Assembly: GCF_027923905.1 (NCBI RefSeq)
Contig: NZ_AP026966.1
Coordinates: forward strand, 1,675,001 to 1,739,000
DNA length: 64,000 bases
Source of the DNA: Massilia varians
GTDB lineage: Bacteria; Pseudomonadota; Gammaproteobacteria; Burkholderiales; Burkholderiaceae_D
Reading direction: 5' to 3'
The notes below the pieces were generated by a model that searched no databases, had not been told where the DNA came from, and saw nothing but the letters and a program-made list of their open reading frames with translations. Below are positions 36,330 through 45,542 of this stretch, in pieces. How positions within the stretch are numbered: the first letter of the stretch is position 1; every line of letters begins with the position of its first letter. Position numbers and translations under genes: made by a program.

Positions 36330-39002
36330 ATGAGAGACATGCCAGTCGCGCGGGCCTGCAAAACGGCCGCCGCGCTTGCGTTCACCATTGGCACGGCCAC
36401 GGCGCAGGCCGAGGCGCCGTTTTCTTTCGCGGCAACGCCGGGCAAGCTGCCGAAGGACGTGGTGCCGCTGCAATACGACGCCCACATCATGCCGGACGTT
36501 GCCGCCAACAGCTTTCGCGGCACCCAGACGGTCGAGATCGAGGTCTTGACCCCGACCTCGACGATCATGCTGAACGCCGACAACATGCGGATCGATTCAG
36601 CCAGCCTCAGTGGCAAGCACCTGGGCAAGCTGACACTCGACCCCATCCTCGACAGACAGCAGCAGACCCTGCGCTTCGAGCTGGCCCAGCCGCTGGCGCC
36701 GGGTAAATATGAACTGGCGCTGGCCTTCCGCGGCCAGATCAACCGCGAAGGACGCGGCCTGTTCTACGTGAACTACAAGGCCGCTGGCCGCGACAAGAAG
36801 CTGATCGCCACCACCATGGCGCCGACCGATGCGCGCCGCATGCTCCCGACCTGGGACGAACCCGCCTTCCGCGCCCGCTTCAGGCTCACGGTCGACGTGC
36901 CGGACAACTTCACGGCCTATTCCACCACTCCGATCGACAAGCGCGAAGATCTCGCCGGCGGGATGCAGCGTATCAGTTTCGGCAATACCCCGAAGATGCC
37001 GAGCTACCTGGTGGTGCTGGTGGCCGGCGAACTCGAGCGCTTATCGAGCAGGCAGGACGGCGTCGACATCGGCATCGTGACGACCGAAGGCAAGCTCGGC
37101 TCGGCCGCCTTCGCCCTGGAGGCCACGCGCGATCTGCTGCGCTACTTCAACAACTACTTCGGCATCCCGTACCCGCTGCCCAAGCTGGACCAGATCGCGA
37201 TCCCGGGCGGCTTCAACGGCGCCATGGAGAACTGGGGCGCGATCGTCTACAACGAACCGGCCCTGCTGTACGACCCGAAGAAGAGCCCGGAAAAGCGCAA
37301 GAAGTTCACCTTCAACATCAACGCCCACGAGCTGGCGCACCAGTGGTTCGGCAACCTCGTGACCATGGCCTGGTGGGATAAGCTGTGGCTCAACGAAGGC
37401 TTCGCCTCGTGGATGGCGACCAAGGCGACCCACCACTTCCACCCCGAATGGCGCCCCTACCTGGAAGGCATGGCCGAGCGCGAATACGTGATGAACCTGG
37501 ACGCGCGCAAGACCACCCACCCGATCCAGACCCCGATCGAGACCGAGGAGCAGGCCGCGGCGGCGTTCGACGCCATCACCTACCTGAAGGGCGAGGCTTT
37601 CCTGCGCATGCTGGAAGCCTACCTGGGCGAGTCGGCCTTCCGCAAGGGCATGCGCGCCTACATGGCGAAGCACCAGTATTCGAATACGACATCGAGCGAC
37701 CTGTGGGCCGCGCTGGAAAAGGCCTCCGGCAAGCCGGTCGGGAAGCTGGCCTCGGACTGGACCCTGCAGCCGGGCTTCCCCCTGGTCAAGGTCGAGCAGG
37801 CCTGCGAGGACGGCCGGCGCAAGGTGACGCTGTCGCAGGAACAGTACCGTCTCGACGAGCCGCCCCGCGAAAAGCGCCTGTGGCACGTGCCGCTGCAGGT
37901 CGGCACCGTCAACGGCAAGGCCTGGACCATGCTGCTGTCCGGCCCCGGCACGACCATCAACCAGGGCAGCTGCGACGGCACCCTGGTGGTCGATCCGCAC
38001 AGCGTCGGCTACTTCCGCGTGCAGTACGACCCGGCCAGCTTCCGCGCCCTCGCCGAGCAGGCGCCGCGCCTGCCGGACAGCACGCGCCTGAAGCTGCTGT
38101 CGGACACCTGGAGCTTCGCCTCGAACGGCCGCATGGGGCTGGAGGCCTACCTGGACCTGGTGCGCAAGTACGGGGACGAGCCGCGCGTGGCGGTCTGGGA
38201 TGCGATCCTGTCCAACCTGCGCACGCTCGACTCGCTCGCGCGCGGCGAGCCGGAACAGGCCCTGATCCGCCGCTTCCTGGTCGATCTCGCGCGCCCGACA
38301 TTCGACAAGCTGGGCTGGGAGGAAAAGCCGGGGGAGACCGCCGAGGACAGCCAGCTGCGCGCCATGCTGGCCACGGCGCTGGCCCGCGCCGGCGACCCGC
38401 AGGCCATCGCAGAGGGCAAGGCCAGGTTCGCGCGCTTCCTGGCGGCTCCGTCCTCGGTGCCGCCTTCGATGATTGACTTCGTCACCGGCACCGCCGGCCG
38501 CTATGCCGACCAGGCCACCTACGCGCTGCTTGCCGCGCGCGCCACGAATGCCCCGACCAGCGAGGAGCGCAACCGTTTTGGCCGCGCCCTCGCCAGCGCC
38601 CAGGACCCGCAGCTGGCGGCGCGTACCCTGCAGTCGCTCCTGTCGCCGCAGACCCCGCCGGACCTGGTGCCGTATCTGATCGGTGGCGTCGCCGGCGAGC
38701 ACCTCGAGCAGACCTGGAAGTTTGCCACCGCCAACCGCGACGCGCTGCTGAACAACATGGAGGCGCTGGGCCGCAACAGTCTGTTCGCCGGCATCGTCGC
38801 TTCCTCGAGCAATCCGGCGCATGCGGAGATGATGGAAGCCTACATGCGCAAGAACTTCGGCCCGGACGGCGTTGTCGAAGCCGAACGCGTCGGCAACGGC
38901 GTGCGCATCCGCGCCGACCAGAAGGCGCGCCTGCTGCCGCAGATCCGCGCCGCCCTGCAGTCATCAAGTAAAACCACATTACCGAGAGAAGGGACGCTAT
39001 GA
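36330..39002 (+). CDS. exported M1-family metallo-aminopeptidase
   Basis: 890 residues from the ATG at 36330 (GAGAGA upstream), with a signal peptide (to about AQA, residue 27). GAMEN exopeptidase motif at 297-301, zinc motif HELAH at 333-337 and the third ligand Glu356 in WLNEGFAS, in correct M1 spacing. An ERAP1_C-like C-terminal domain fills about residues 560-870. It removes N-terminal residues from peptides, probably in the periplasm. Its stop overlaps the start of the M13 gene (ATGA). Confidence 0.94.
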   Translation: MRDMPVARACKTAAALAFTIGTATAQAEAPFSFAATPGKLPKDVVPLQYDAHIMPDVAANSFRGTQTVEIEVLTPTSTIMLNADNMRIDSASLSGKHLGKLTLDPILDRQQQTLRFELAQPLAPGKYELALAFRGQINREGRGLFYVNYKAAGRDKKLIATTMAPTDARRMLPTWDEPAFRARFRLTVDVPDNFTAYSTTPIDKREDLAGGMQRISFGNTPKMPSYLVVLVAGELERLSSRQDGVDIGIVTTEGKLGSAAFALEATRDLLRYFNNYFGIPYPLPKLDQIAIPGGFNGAMENWGAIVYNEPALLYDPKKSPEKRKKFTFNINAHELAHQWFGNLVTMAWWDKLWLNEGFASWMATKATHHFHPEWRPYLEGMAEREYVMNLDARKTTHPIQTPIETEEQAAAAFDAITYLKGEAFLRMLEAYLGESAFRKGMRAYMAKHQYSNTTSSDLWAALEKASGKPVGKLASDWTLQPGFPLVKVEQACEDGRRKVTLSQEQYRLDEPPREKRLWHVPLQVGTVNGKAWTMLLSGPGTTINQGSCDGTLVVDPHSVGYFRVQYDPASFRALAEQAPRLPDSTRLKLLSDTWSFASNGRMGLEAYLDLVRKYGDEPRVAVWDAILSNLRTLDSLARGEPEQALIRRFLVDLARPTFDKLGWEEKPGETAEDSQLRAMLATALARAGDPQAIAEGKARFARFLAAPSSVPPSMIDFVTGTAGRYADQATYALLAARATNAPTSEERNRFGRALASAQDPQLAARTLQSLLSPQTPPDLVPYLIGGVAGEHLEQTWKFATANRDALLNNMEALGRNSLFAGIVASSSNPAHAEMMEAYMRKNFGPDGVVEAERVGNGVRIRADQKARLLPQIRAALQSSSKTTLPREGTL

Positions 39003-41062
39003 AAACCAGCTGGACTCCGATCAAGACCGCCATCACCCTGGCGCTGTGCGGCGCCTTTGCCGTCGCTCCGGTCCATGCGGCCGGGCAGGACGCTGCCGCC
39101 AACGCCGCCAAACCTGCCGCCAGGCCGGCCGGCGCCATCGTGCTGCCGGGCGACGACTTCTATGCCTACGCCAACGGCGAGTGGATGGCCAAGACCGAGA
39201 TCCCGGCCGACCGCGGCTCCTGGGGCGCCATGTATGTGCTGGCCGAGGATACCAATGCCCGCATCGTCAAGCTGATCGAGGACGCGGCGGCCAGCAAGTC
39301 CGCCAGTCCCGAGGCCCGCAAGGTGGCCGACTTCTACACCGCCTGGATGAACGAAGCGGCGATCGAGTCTGCCGGCCTGGCCGCGCTCAAGTCGCGCCTG
39401 GACAGGATCGCGGCGATCAAGGACCGCGCCGCGCTCGCGCGCGTGCTGGGCGAATTCCTGCGCGCCGACGTCGACCCGCTGAACGCGACCAACTTCAACA
39501 CCCCGAACCTATTCGGCGTGTGGTTCAACCAGAGTTTGACCGACCCGTCGCGCAACGTGCCCTATCTGCTGCAGGGCGGCATCGGCCTGCCGGACCGCGC
39601 CTACTACCTCGACAACAGCCCCAAGATGGCCGAGCTGCGCACCAGGTACCAGCAGTACGTCGCCGCCATGCTCAAGCTGGCCGGCTACGACAAGGTCGAG
39701 GAGCGGGCCGCGAAGATCTTCGCGCTGGAGTCGGAACTGGCCGAAAGCCACGCGTCGCGCGAAGAGTCGGCCGACATCCAGAAGGCCAACAACCCCTGGC
39801 GCATGAAGGACTTCGCCGCCAAGGCGCCGGGCATGGACTGGAACGCCTTCATGCAGGGCGCGCGCCTGTCCGGACAGGACCGTTTCATCGCCTACCACCC
39901 GGGCGCGCTCAAAGGCGCCGCCCGGCAGGTGGCTGCCACCGACCTGGGCACCTGGAAGGATTACCTGGCCTTCCACAGCCTGAACCAGTTCGCCAGCACG
40001 CTGCCGAAAGCCTACTCCGACCTGCGCTTCGAGTTCTACGGCAAGGGCCTGACCGGCTCGCCGCAGCAGTCGCCGCGCTGGAAGCGCGCGCTGGCCGCCA
40101 CCAATGGCGCGATGGACGAAGCCGTCGGCAAGATGTACGTCGCCAGGTACTTCCCGGCCGAGGACAAGGCGCGCATCCTGAAGATGGTTGCCGAGATCAA
40201 GACCGCCTTCGAGCACCGCATCGACAAGCTCGACTGGATGGCGCCGTCGACCCGCAGCCAGGCCAAGGAAAAGGTGCGCACCATGTACGTGGGCGTGGGC
40301 TATCCCGACAGCTGGCAATCCTACGAGGGCCTGAAGGTCTCGCCGACCGATGCGCTCGGCAACGTGCTGCGCGCCCAGGAATTCCACTACGTCCAGCAGC
40401 TCGCCAAGCTCAAGCAGAAGCCGAAGAAGACCGAGTGGGCCATGCCGCCGCAGCTGGTCAATGCCGTGAACCTGCCGCTGCAGAACGCATTGAACTTCCC
40501 GGCCGCGATCCTGCAGCCGCCGTTCTATGATCCGAAGGCATCGGACGCGCACAACTACGGCGCGATCGGCTCGGTGATCGGCCACGAGATCAGCCACAGC
40601 TTCGACGACATGGGCGCCCAGTTCGACGCCCAGGGCCGCCTGCGCGACTGGTGGACCAAGGAAGACCTGGCGCACTTCAAGAAGGCTTCGCACAAGCTGG
40701 TGGAACAGTACAACGCGTATAAACCTTTCGAGGACCTGGCCATCAACGGCCAGCTGACGCTGAGCGAGAACCTGTCCGACCTGGCCGGCCTGGCCGCGGC
40801 CTATGACGCGTTCAAGGCCTCGCCGGGCGGCAAGGCGGCCGGCCCTGAGGCGGACCGCGCGTTCTTCACCGGCTTCGCCCAGAGCTGGCGCAGCAAGACG
40901 CGCGAAGCCTCGCTGCGCCGCAACGTGCTGACCGACGGCCACTCGCCGGGCCAGTACCGCACCTACACCGTGCGCAACCTAGATGCCTGGTACAAGGCCT
41001 TCGACGTGCAGCCGGGGCAGAAGCTGTACCTGGCGCCGGAGCAGCGCGTGCGGGTCTGGTAA
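38999..41062 (+). CDS. exported M13-family zinc metallopeptidase (neprilysin/PepO type)
   Basis: 687 residues with a signal peptide (MKTSWTPIKTAITLALCGAFAVAPVHA). Zinc motif HEISH at about residues 529-533 (GSVIGHEISHSFDDMGAQFD) and the third ligand in SENLSDLAGLAAAYDAF (about 590). The NAYY-like substrate loop appears as NAVNLPLQNALNFPAAIL. C-terminus LDAWYKAFDVQPGQKLYLAPEQRVRVW is the family's conserved end. Overlaps the M1 gene by 4 bp, so the two peptidases are made together. Confidence 0.95.
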   Translation: MKTSWTPIKTAITLALCGAFAVAPVHAAGQDAAANAAKPAARPAGAIVLPGDDFYAYANGEWMAKTEIPADRGSWGAMYVLAEDTNARIVKLIEDAAASKSASPEARKVADFYTAWMNEAAIESAGLAALKSRLDRIAAIKDRAALARVLGEFLRADVDPLNATNFNTPNLFGVWFNQSLTDPSRNVPYLLQGGIGLPDRAYYLDNSPKMAELRTRYQQYVAAMLKLAGYDKVEERAAKIFALESELAESHASREESADIQKANNPWRMKDFAAKAPGMDWNAFMQGARLSGQDRFIAYHPGALKGAARQVAATDLGTWKDYLAFHSLNQFASTLPKAYSDLRFEFYGKGLTGSPQQSPRWKRALAATNGAMDEAVGKMYVARYFPAEDKARILKMVAEIKTAFEHRIDKLDWMAPSTRSQAKEKVRTMYVGVGYPDSWQSYEGLKVSPTDALGNVLRAQEFHYVQQLAKLKQKPKKTEWAMPPQLVNAVNLPLQNALNFPAAILQPPFYDPKASDAHNYGAIGSVIGHEISHSFDDMGAQFDAQGRLRDWWTKEDLAHFKKASHKLVEQYNAYKPFEDLAINGQLTLSENLSDLAGLAAAYDAFKASPGGKAAGPEADRAFFTGFAQSWRSKTREASLRRNVLTDGHSPGQYRTYTVRNLDAWYKAFDVQPGQKLYLAPEQRVRVW

Positions 41063-41128
41063 GGGCCTGAGCGGCGCGCGCGCACGGATTTCGTACGCGC
41101 GCGCCGCGCTCTGGCGGATAATGCCGTC

Positions 41129-41758
41129 ATGAACGCAGACGACATCTCCCGCCGCACCCTGGCGCATTACGACCAGACCGCCGACGCCTTCTTCGCCGGC
41201 ACCATCGACCACGACGTCAGCCAGAACATCGACGCCTTGTTGCAGGCGATCGAGGCCCCGGCGCCCTGGACCATTCTCGACCTCGGCTGCGGTCCCGGCC
41301 GCGACCTCAAGACTTTCAGCGGGCTCGGCCACACCGCCATCGGCCTGGACGGCAGCGCCCGTTTCGTCGAGATGGCACGCAGCTACAGCGGCTGCACAGT
41401 CTGGCACCAGGATTTCCTGCATTTGAACCTGCCGCCGGCCATGTTCGACGGCATCTTTGCCAATGCCTCGCTGTTCCACGTCCCGAGCGCCGAACTGCCG
41501 GCCGTGCTGGCCCAGCTCCACGGCGCCCTGAAGCCCGGCGGCGTCCTGTTCAGCTCCAACCCGCGCGGCGACAACCGCGAAGGCTGGAACGGTCCGCGCT
41601 ACGTCAGCTACCACGATGTCGAGACCTGGGAACATTACCTGACGACGGCCGGTTTTATTCCACTACACCACTATTACCGCCCGGCCGGCCTGCCGCGCGA
41701 GCAGCAGCCCTGGCTGGCCAGCGTCTGGCGCAAGCCGCGCATCTCGCCCGGATGTTAA
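41129..41758 (+). CDS. class I SAM-dependent methyltransferase
   Basis: 209 residues. Motif I is WTILDLGCGPGRDLKTF (about residues 49-65) with the acidic loop GLDGSARFVEMAR, then IFANASLFHVPSAELPAVLAQLHGALKPGGVLFSSNPRG (motifs II-III region). Methyltransf_11/25 type. The substrate cannot be inferred. Follows the M13 gene by 66 bp. Confidence 0.88.
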   Translation: MNADDISRRTLAHYDQTADAFFAGTIDHDVSQNIDALLQAIEAPAPWTILDLGCGPGRDLKTFSGLGHTAIGLDGSARFVEMARSYSGCTVWHQDFLHLNLPPAMFDGIFANASLFHVPSAELPAVLAQLHGALKPGGVLFSSNPRGDNREGWNGPRYVSYHDVETWEHYLTTAGFIPLHHYYRPAGLPREQQPWLASVWRKPRISPGC

Positions 41759-41830
41759 TTGGCGAACAGAGCGACCCGCTTATCGCGTCTAAGGTGGGAC
41801 TTCGCTTCACAACCGAAGAGGGTGATTGAC

Positions 41831-42007
41831 ATGAACGACGATCAAATCAAAGGCAAGGCCAAGGACATCGGCGGCAAGATCCAGGAGAAGGTCGGCGAAG
41901 CCGTCGGCAACCGCCAAGCCCAGCGCGAAGGCGTGTCCAACCAGGCCGAAGGCAAGGTGCAGGAAAAGGTCGGTGACGTGAAAGACATCGTCAAGAGCAA
42001 CCGCTGA
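41831..42007 (+). CDS. CsbD-family stress protein
   Basis: 58 residues: MNDDQIKGKAKDIGGKIQEKVGEAVGNRQAQREGVSNQAEGKVQEKVGDVKDIVKSNR. A typical short CsbD with the KGKAKDIGGKIQEKVG opening; highly charged and probably disordered. A second copy is at 43424. Ends in the terminator at 42025. Confidence 0.9.
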   Translation: MNDDQIKGKAKDIGGKIQEKVGEAVGNRQAQREGVSNQAEGKVQEKVGDVKDIVKSNR

Positions 42008-42024
42008 GTCCTGCCGCCACAACG

Positions 42025-42053
42025 AAAAAGCCGCGCAGTGCGCGGCTTTTTCG
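42025..42053 (+). terminator. terminator of the first csbD gene
   Basis: AAAAAGCCGCGCAGTGCGCGGCTTTTTCG, a stem of at least 9 bp with A- and T-runs on both sides; could act in both directions, including for the AI-2E transporter gene reading towards it. Confidence 0.9.
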
Positions 42054-42070
42054 TTTCAGTAACTTCCAGC

Positions 42071-42155
42071 GGGGTCAGGTCTGACATTTAGACACGGGCT
42101 GAGCAATACAACAGCGTAACGCTCGAGTTCGTGTCCGAATGTCAGACCTGACCCC
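42071..42155. repeat. palindromic repeat GGGGTCAGGTCTGACATT
   Basis: 85 bp inverted repeat: GGGGTCAGGTCTGACATT at the left and AATGTCAGACCTGACCCC at the right (18 of 18 complementary), with GACACG/CGTGTC inside. It sits between the csbD terminator and the stop of the AI-2E transporter gene. A REP/MITE-like intergenic element. Confidence 0.92.
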
Positions 42156-42161
42156 CATGTG

Positions 42162-43244
42162 TTAACTTCGCTTCTGCGCCGGCCGGTCGCCCAGCACGTC
42201 TTCGACATAGAGCATCTTGACCAGCACCGCCAGCCCGGCCGCCAGCGGCGTTGCCAGGGCCACGCCGGCAAAGCCGAACAGGGTGCCGAAGACCAGCTGC
42301 ATGACGACGACCAGGGCCGGCGGCAGGTCCACCGCGCGGGCTTCGATCAGCGGCTGCAGCACATAGCCTTCGACCAGCTGGATGCCGGTGAACAGCAGCA
42401 CTGTGTACAGCGCCAGCTCCGGGCTGATCGATAGCGCCAGCAGCACCGCCGGCACGCCGGCCATGATCGGGCCCAGGTAGGGAATGAAGTCGAGCAGGCC
42501 GGCAATGATGCCGAGGATCAGTGCCAGCGGCACGCCCAGCATGGACAGGCCGATCGAGGTGGCAATGCCGACAATCAGCATCGAGGCCGCCTTGCCCAAC
42601 AGCCAGCTCGCCAGCGTATTCCCGAGTTCCTGCTGCACTTCCCGGGCGCGCGGCCGTTTGCTTTGCGGCACGAGGCGGATGGCGCCATTGGTGTACAGCT
42701 GCGGCGATGCGGCGAAATAGATGCCGACGAAAATGATGATGACGAGGTTGCCGATGGCGCCCAGCACGCCGCCAAAGAACAGTCCGGCATTCGGCACCAT
42801 ATTGCCCATCTGCTTGACGATCTGTTCCGGCGGCGGCAGTTCGCTGGCGAGACGCTTGAGCAGCGGATGCTGCTGCACCGCCGCTTGCAGCCGCTCGACG
42901 GCAGCCGGAATCTCCTTCGCCAGCTTGCTCGACTGCTCGGAAATCTGCGGCGCCATGGCCCAGCTGCCGAGGCCGATGATGGCCGCCAGTAACAGCACGA
43001 CGATGGCCAGCGCCCACTGGCGCTTCATGTGCAAGCGGCGCGCCATGATCTCGCTCAGCTTGTAGAGCAGGATCGCGCACAGGATGCAGGCGAAGATCAG
43101 CAGCAGGGCATCGGCGGCCAGCACCACGGCCGCCGCCAGCGCAATGAAAAGGATGGCCAGGCCATTGATAATCGTCACGCGCTTGGCGAGGCGGCGCTGG
43201 GTGTGTGGCGGGTCGGAAGCATGTTCCTGGGTTTGTTCGGTCAT
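42162..43244 (-). CDS. AI-2E family transporter (UPF0118/PerM-like)
   Basis: 360 residues from the ATG at 43244; the open frame runs 53 codons further but those overlap the divergent promoter region. Eight hydrophobic segments are visible in pairs at the N-terminus and in the C-terminal half (LGVPLALILGIIAGLLDFIPYLGPIMAGVPAVLLAL, ALVVVMQLVFGTLFGFAGVALATPLAAGLAVLVKMLYVEDVLGD). The PYLGP motif is conserved in the family. True substrate unknown; AI-2 export is shown only for some members. Divergent from the second csbD gene. Confidence 0.88.
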   Translation of the reverse strand: MTEQTQEHASDPPHTQRRLAKRVTIINGLAILFIALAAAVVLAADALLLIFACILCAILLYKLSEIMARRLHMKRQWALAIVVLLLAAIIGLGSWAMAPQISEQSSKLAKEIPAAVERLQAAVQQHPLLKRLASELPPPEQIVKQMGNMVPNAGLFFGGVLGAIGNLVIIIFVGIYFAASPQLYTNGAIRLVPQSKRPRAREVQQELGNTLASWLLGKAASMLIVGIATSIGLSMLGVPLALILGIIAGLLDFIPYLGPIMAGVPAVLLALSISPELALYTVLLFTGIQLVEGYVLQPLIEARAVDLPPALVVVMQLVFGTLFGFAGVALATPLAAGLAVLVKMLYVEDVLGDRPAQKRS

Positions 43245-43423
43245 GGCATCAGCCTTTCGCGCGGCATGGTCGTGTTGCCAAAAGATTAGCATTACGACTG
43301 TCTTGACGTCGCGCAAATGCTGATATTTGTGCAATGTGCGGACGCGAACAGAAGCAATGCCGACGCTGCCGTATTCTGTACCCATGCATGGCCATCCGGA
43401 CATGTCAACTCAAGGAGAAGACC

Positions 43424-43627
43424 ATGATCAACAAAAATCAAGTTGAAGGTAAGCTGAAAGAAATCGGCGGCAAAATCCAAGAGGAATTTGGTGATGCAAT
43501 CGACAGCCCGACGCAGGAAGCCAAGGGCCAGGCCACCAAGGTCGAAGGCAAGGCCCAGAAGACGATGGGCGATGCACAGGAAAAAGTGGAAGAGAAGCTG
43601 GACGACGTCGCCCGCCGCCCGCACTAA
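43424..43627 (+). CDS. CsbD-family stress protein, second copy
   Basis: 67 residues: MINKNQVEGKLKEIGGKIQEEFGDAIDSPTQEAKGQATKVEGKAQKTMGDAQEKVEEKLDDVARRPH. Preceded by AAGGAGAAGACC. Divergent from the first copy at 41831 at sequence level but with the same layout. Its terminator (43647-43676) is the target of the group II intron. Confidence 0.9.
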   Translation: MINKNQVEGKLKEIGGKIQEEFGDAIDSPTQEAKGQATKVEGKAQKTMGDAQEKVEEKLDDVARRPH

Positions 43628-43646
43628 TCTGCTTTCACGCTTCGCG

Positions 43647-43676
43647 AACAGCCGCCCGTGTGCGGCTGTTGTTGTT
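43647..43676 (+). terminator. terminator of the second csbD gene and intron insertion target
   Basis: AACAGCCGC-CCGTGT-GCGGCTGTT followed by GTTGTT, 20 bp after the csbD stop. The intron begins directly behind it (GTGCGCC at 43677). Confidence 0.8.
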
Positions 43677-44184
43677 GTGCGCCCAGCATGGGCGCACTCT
43701 TGCGGGTGCAAGTCCCGCCGTAAGCTGACCACAGCGAGCGAAGTGAAGCGCAACTGCGTAAGGGCGACCGAGCGTGGGGAGGAAGCGTGGAGCGAAACTG
43801 CGAGCCGATGGACAAGAACCGAATAGAAGGCGCTGCCGAGCAGGGCGAGCGGGCAACATTCCGCGAAGCTCTTGTGGTCAAAGCGAGGCGGCGTAAATTC
43901 GGCGGTTGTGCAGGGAAGGAGTGCGTTCTTACCTTGGGGAGATCTCGCCTCATGCCTGAAAGGGCGACGTGGCGACACGGAGCGAGAAGTCAGCAGAGGC
44001 CATAGTAGCTAAGTTTTTTTTTAGCGAAGGGCCGAACGAGTAGGAGTGTCGAACAACTTGTCGATGAATCATGTACGGCATCAGATGCCCGCATCAGCGG
44101 GGCGGGTCGCGGCAAGGCGGGGTGAAGCCTCGTCCGATGCAACCAGCGATGAAACACGACTCCCGCGACAGGAACCGTCGAGGA

Positions 44185-45542
44185 CCTGTCAGAAATTCTG
44201 TGTGCGGGGCCAGAATTCGTAGTTAGGTAATTGCGTTCGTGAAGCGCTCGCCGAACATAATGGCGAACTGATTGGCAGCCTGTTTCCAGGTACGCTGCGG
44301 CATCTTCCAATCTTTCTCGATATTGCGCAAGGCCAGAAACAACAATTTGGTTGCTGCTTCGTCGCTGGGGAAGTGGCCGCGGTTCTTGACGATCTTTCGC
44401 AGGCGCATATGCAAGCTCTCGATGGCATTGGTCGTGTAGATGATGGTGCGCACTTCCGGCGGATAGGCGAAGAAGGGAATTACCTGCTGCCACTGGCGGC
44501 GCCACATCGCTGCCACCGTCGGAAATCTGGTGCCCCATGGCCCGGCCGCGAACGCGTCAAGCGCCGCTTCAGCCAAGTCAGCATTGGCAGCCTGGTAGAC
44601 GGGCTTCAGGGCCGCCGCCAGCTCCTTGCGGTCCTTCCACGCTGCCAGCGTTGTCGAGTTGCGAATCAGGTGTACGATGCAGGTCTGAATCTGCGCTTGC
44701 GGGTATACCGCCTCGATGGCCTCAGGGAAGCCGCGCAGGCCGTCGACGACGGCGATCAGGATGTCCTCCAGTCCTCGGTTCTTCAGTTCGTTGAAAACCT
44801 TCAGCCAAAACTTGGCTCCTTCCGTTTGCTCGATCCACAGGCCCAGCACCTCCTTGCGGCCATCGGCACGAATGCCCAAGGCCAGGTAGACGGCCTTGTT
44901 CTTGACGGTGCCTTCGTCCCGGATTTTCAGGCGCAGCGCGTCGAAATAGACGATCGGGTACATCGCTTCGAGTGGCCGCTGCTGCCATTGATTGACCTCT
45001 TCGAGAACCTCGTCGGTGATGGTCGAGATCAGGTCTGGCGAGACGTCGGTACCGTACAGCTCCAACAAATGCCCCTGGATTTCGCGCACGCTCATGCCGC
45101 GCGCGTACATGCTGATGACGTGATCGTCAAAGCCCGTCATCCGGCGCTGGTGCTTGGCCACCAGCTTGGGCTCGAAGCTCGACAGGCGATCACGTGGAAT
45201 GTCCAGATGGAGTTCGCCGCCCGGTGTCAGCACCTTCTTCGGACTGCTGCCGTTACGGTGATTCTTGCTGCCTTCGCCCTCGCTGGCCAGGTGATGGCTC
45301 AGCTCGGCCGACAGCATGCGCTCGGCCAGCATCTTCTTGAGCTGTCCGGCCAGGCCAGCTTCACCGAGGATCGATTCGGCGTCCTTGTTCTCGACCTGGG
45401 CGAGCAACTGGTCGATCAGCTCGACCGGGAATGGGTATGCGGCTTTCTGTTTCTTGGGCTTTTTGGTGGTCATCACTTCGGTCATGGAACAGTCCTTTCG
45501 AGATTATTTCATGACCCCGTTCCACACAGAAATACTGACAGG
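44185..45542 (-). mobile_element. IS256-family insertion sequence inside the intron
   Basis: About 1358 bp with terminal inverted repeats: CCTGTCAGAAATTCTGTGTG from 44185, and at the right end (read on the minus strand) CCTGTCAGTATTTCTGTGTG from 45542. Eight bases on each side (GTCGAGGA and CTCGGCGT) do not match, so no target duplication is visible. The part of the intron ORF expected between the flanks is also missing, which suggests an IS-adjacent deletion. Confidence 0.88.
44223..45485 (-). CDS. IS256-family transposase
   Basis: 420 residues, complete. DDE residues: Asp in PIVYFDALRLKIRDEG, Asp in LIAVVDGLRGFPEAIEAVYP, Glu in TTNAIESLHMRLRKIVKNRG; the C/D-helix signature IQTCIVHLIRNST is present. 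N-terminal IS256 features include HHLASEGEGSKNHRNGSSPKKVL and GMSVREIQGHLLELYGTDVSP. AAAGGA lies 9 bp before the ATG at 45485. No defect is seen, so the element could be active. Confidence 0.95.
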   Translation of the reverse strand: MTEVMTTKKPKKQKAAYPFPVELIDQLLAQVENKDAESILGEAGLAGQLKKMLAERMLSAELSHHLASEGEGSKNHRNGSSPKKVLTPGGELHLDIPRDRLSSFEPKLVAKHQRRMTGFDDHVISMYARGMSVREIQGHLLELYGTDVSPDLISTITDEVLEEVNQWQQRPLEAMYPIVYFDALRLKIRDEGTVKNKAVYLALGIRADGRKEVLGLWIEQTEGAKFWLKVFNELKNRGLEDILIAVVDGLRGFPEAIEAVYPQAQIQTCIVHLIRNSTTLAAWKDRKELAAALKPVYQAANADLAEAALDAFAAGPWGTRFPTVAAMWRRQWQQVIPFFAYPPEVRTIIYTTNAIESLHMRLRKIVKNRGHFPSDEAATKLLFLALRNIEKDWKMPQRTWKQAANQFAIMFGERFTNAIT

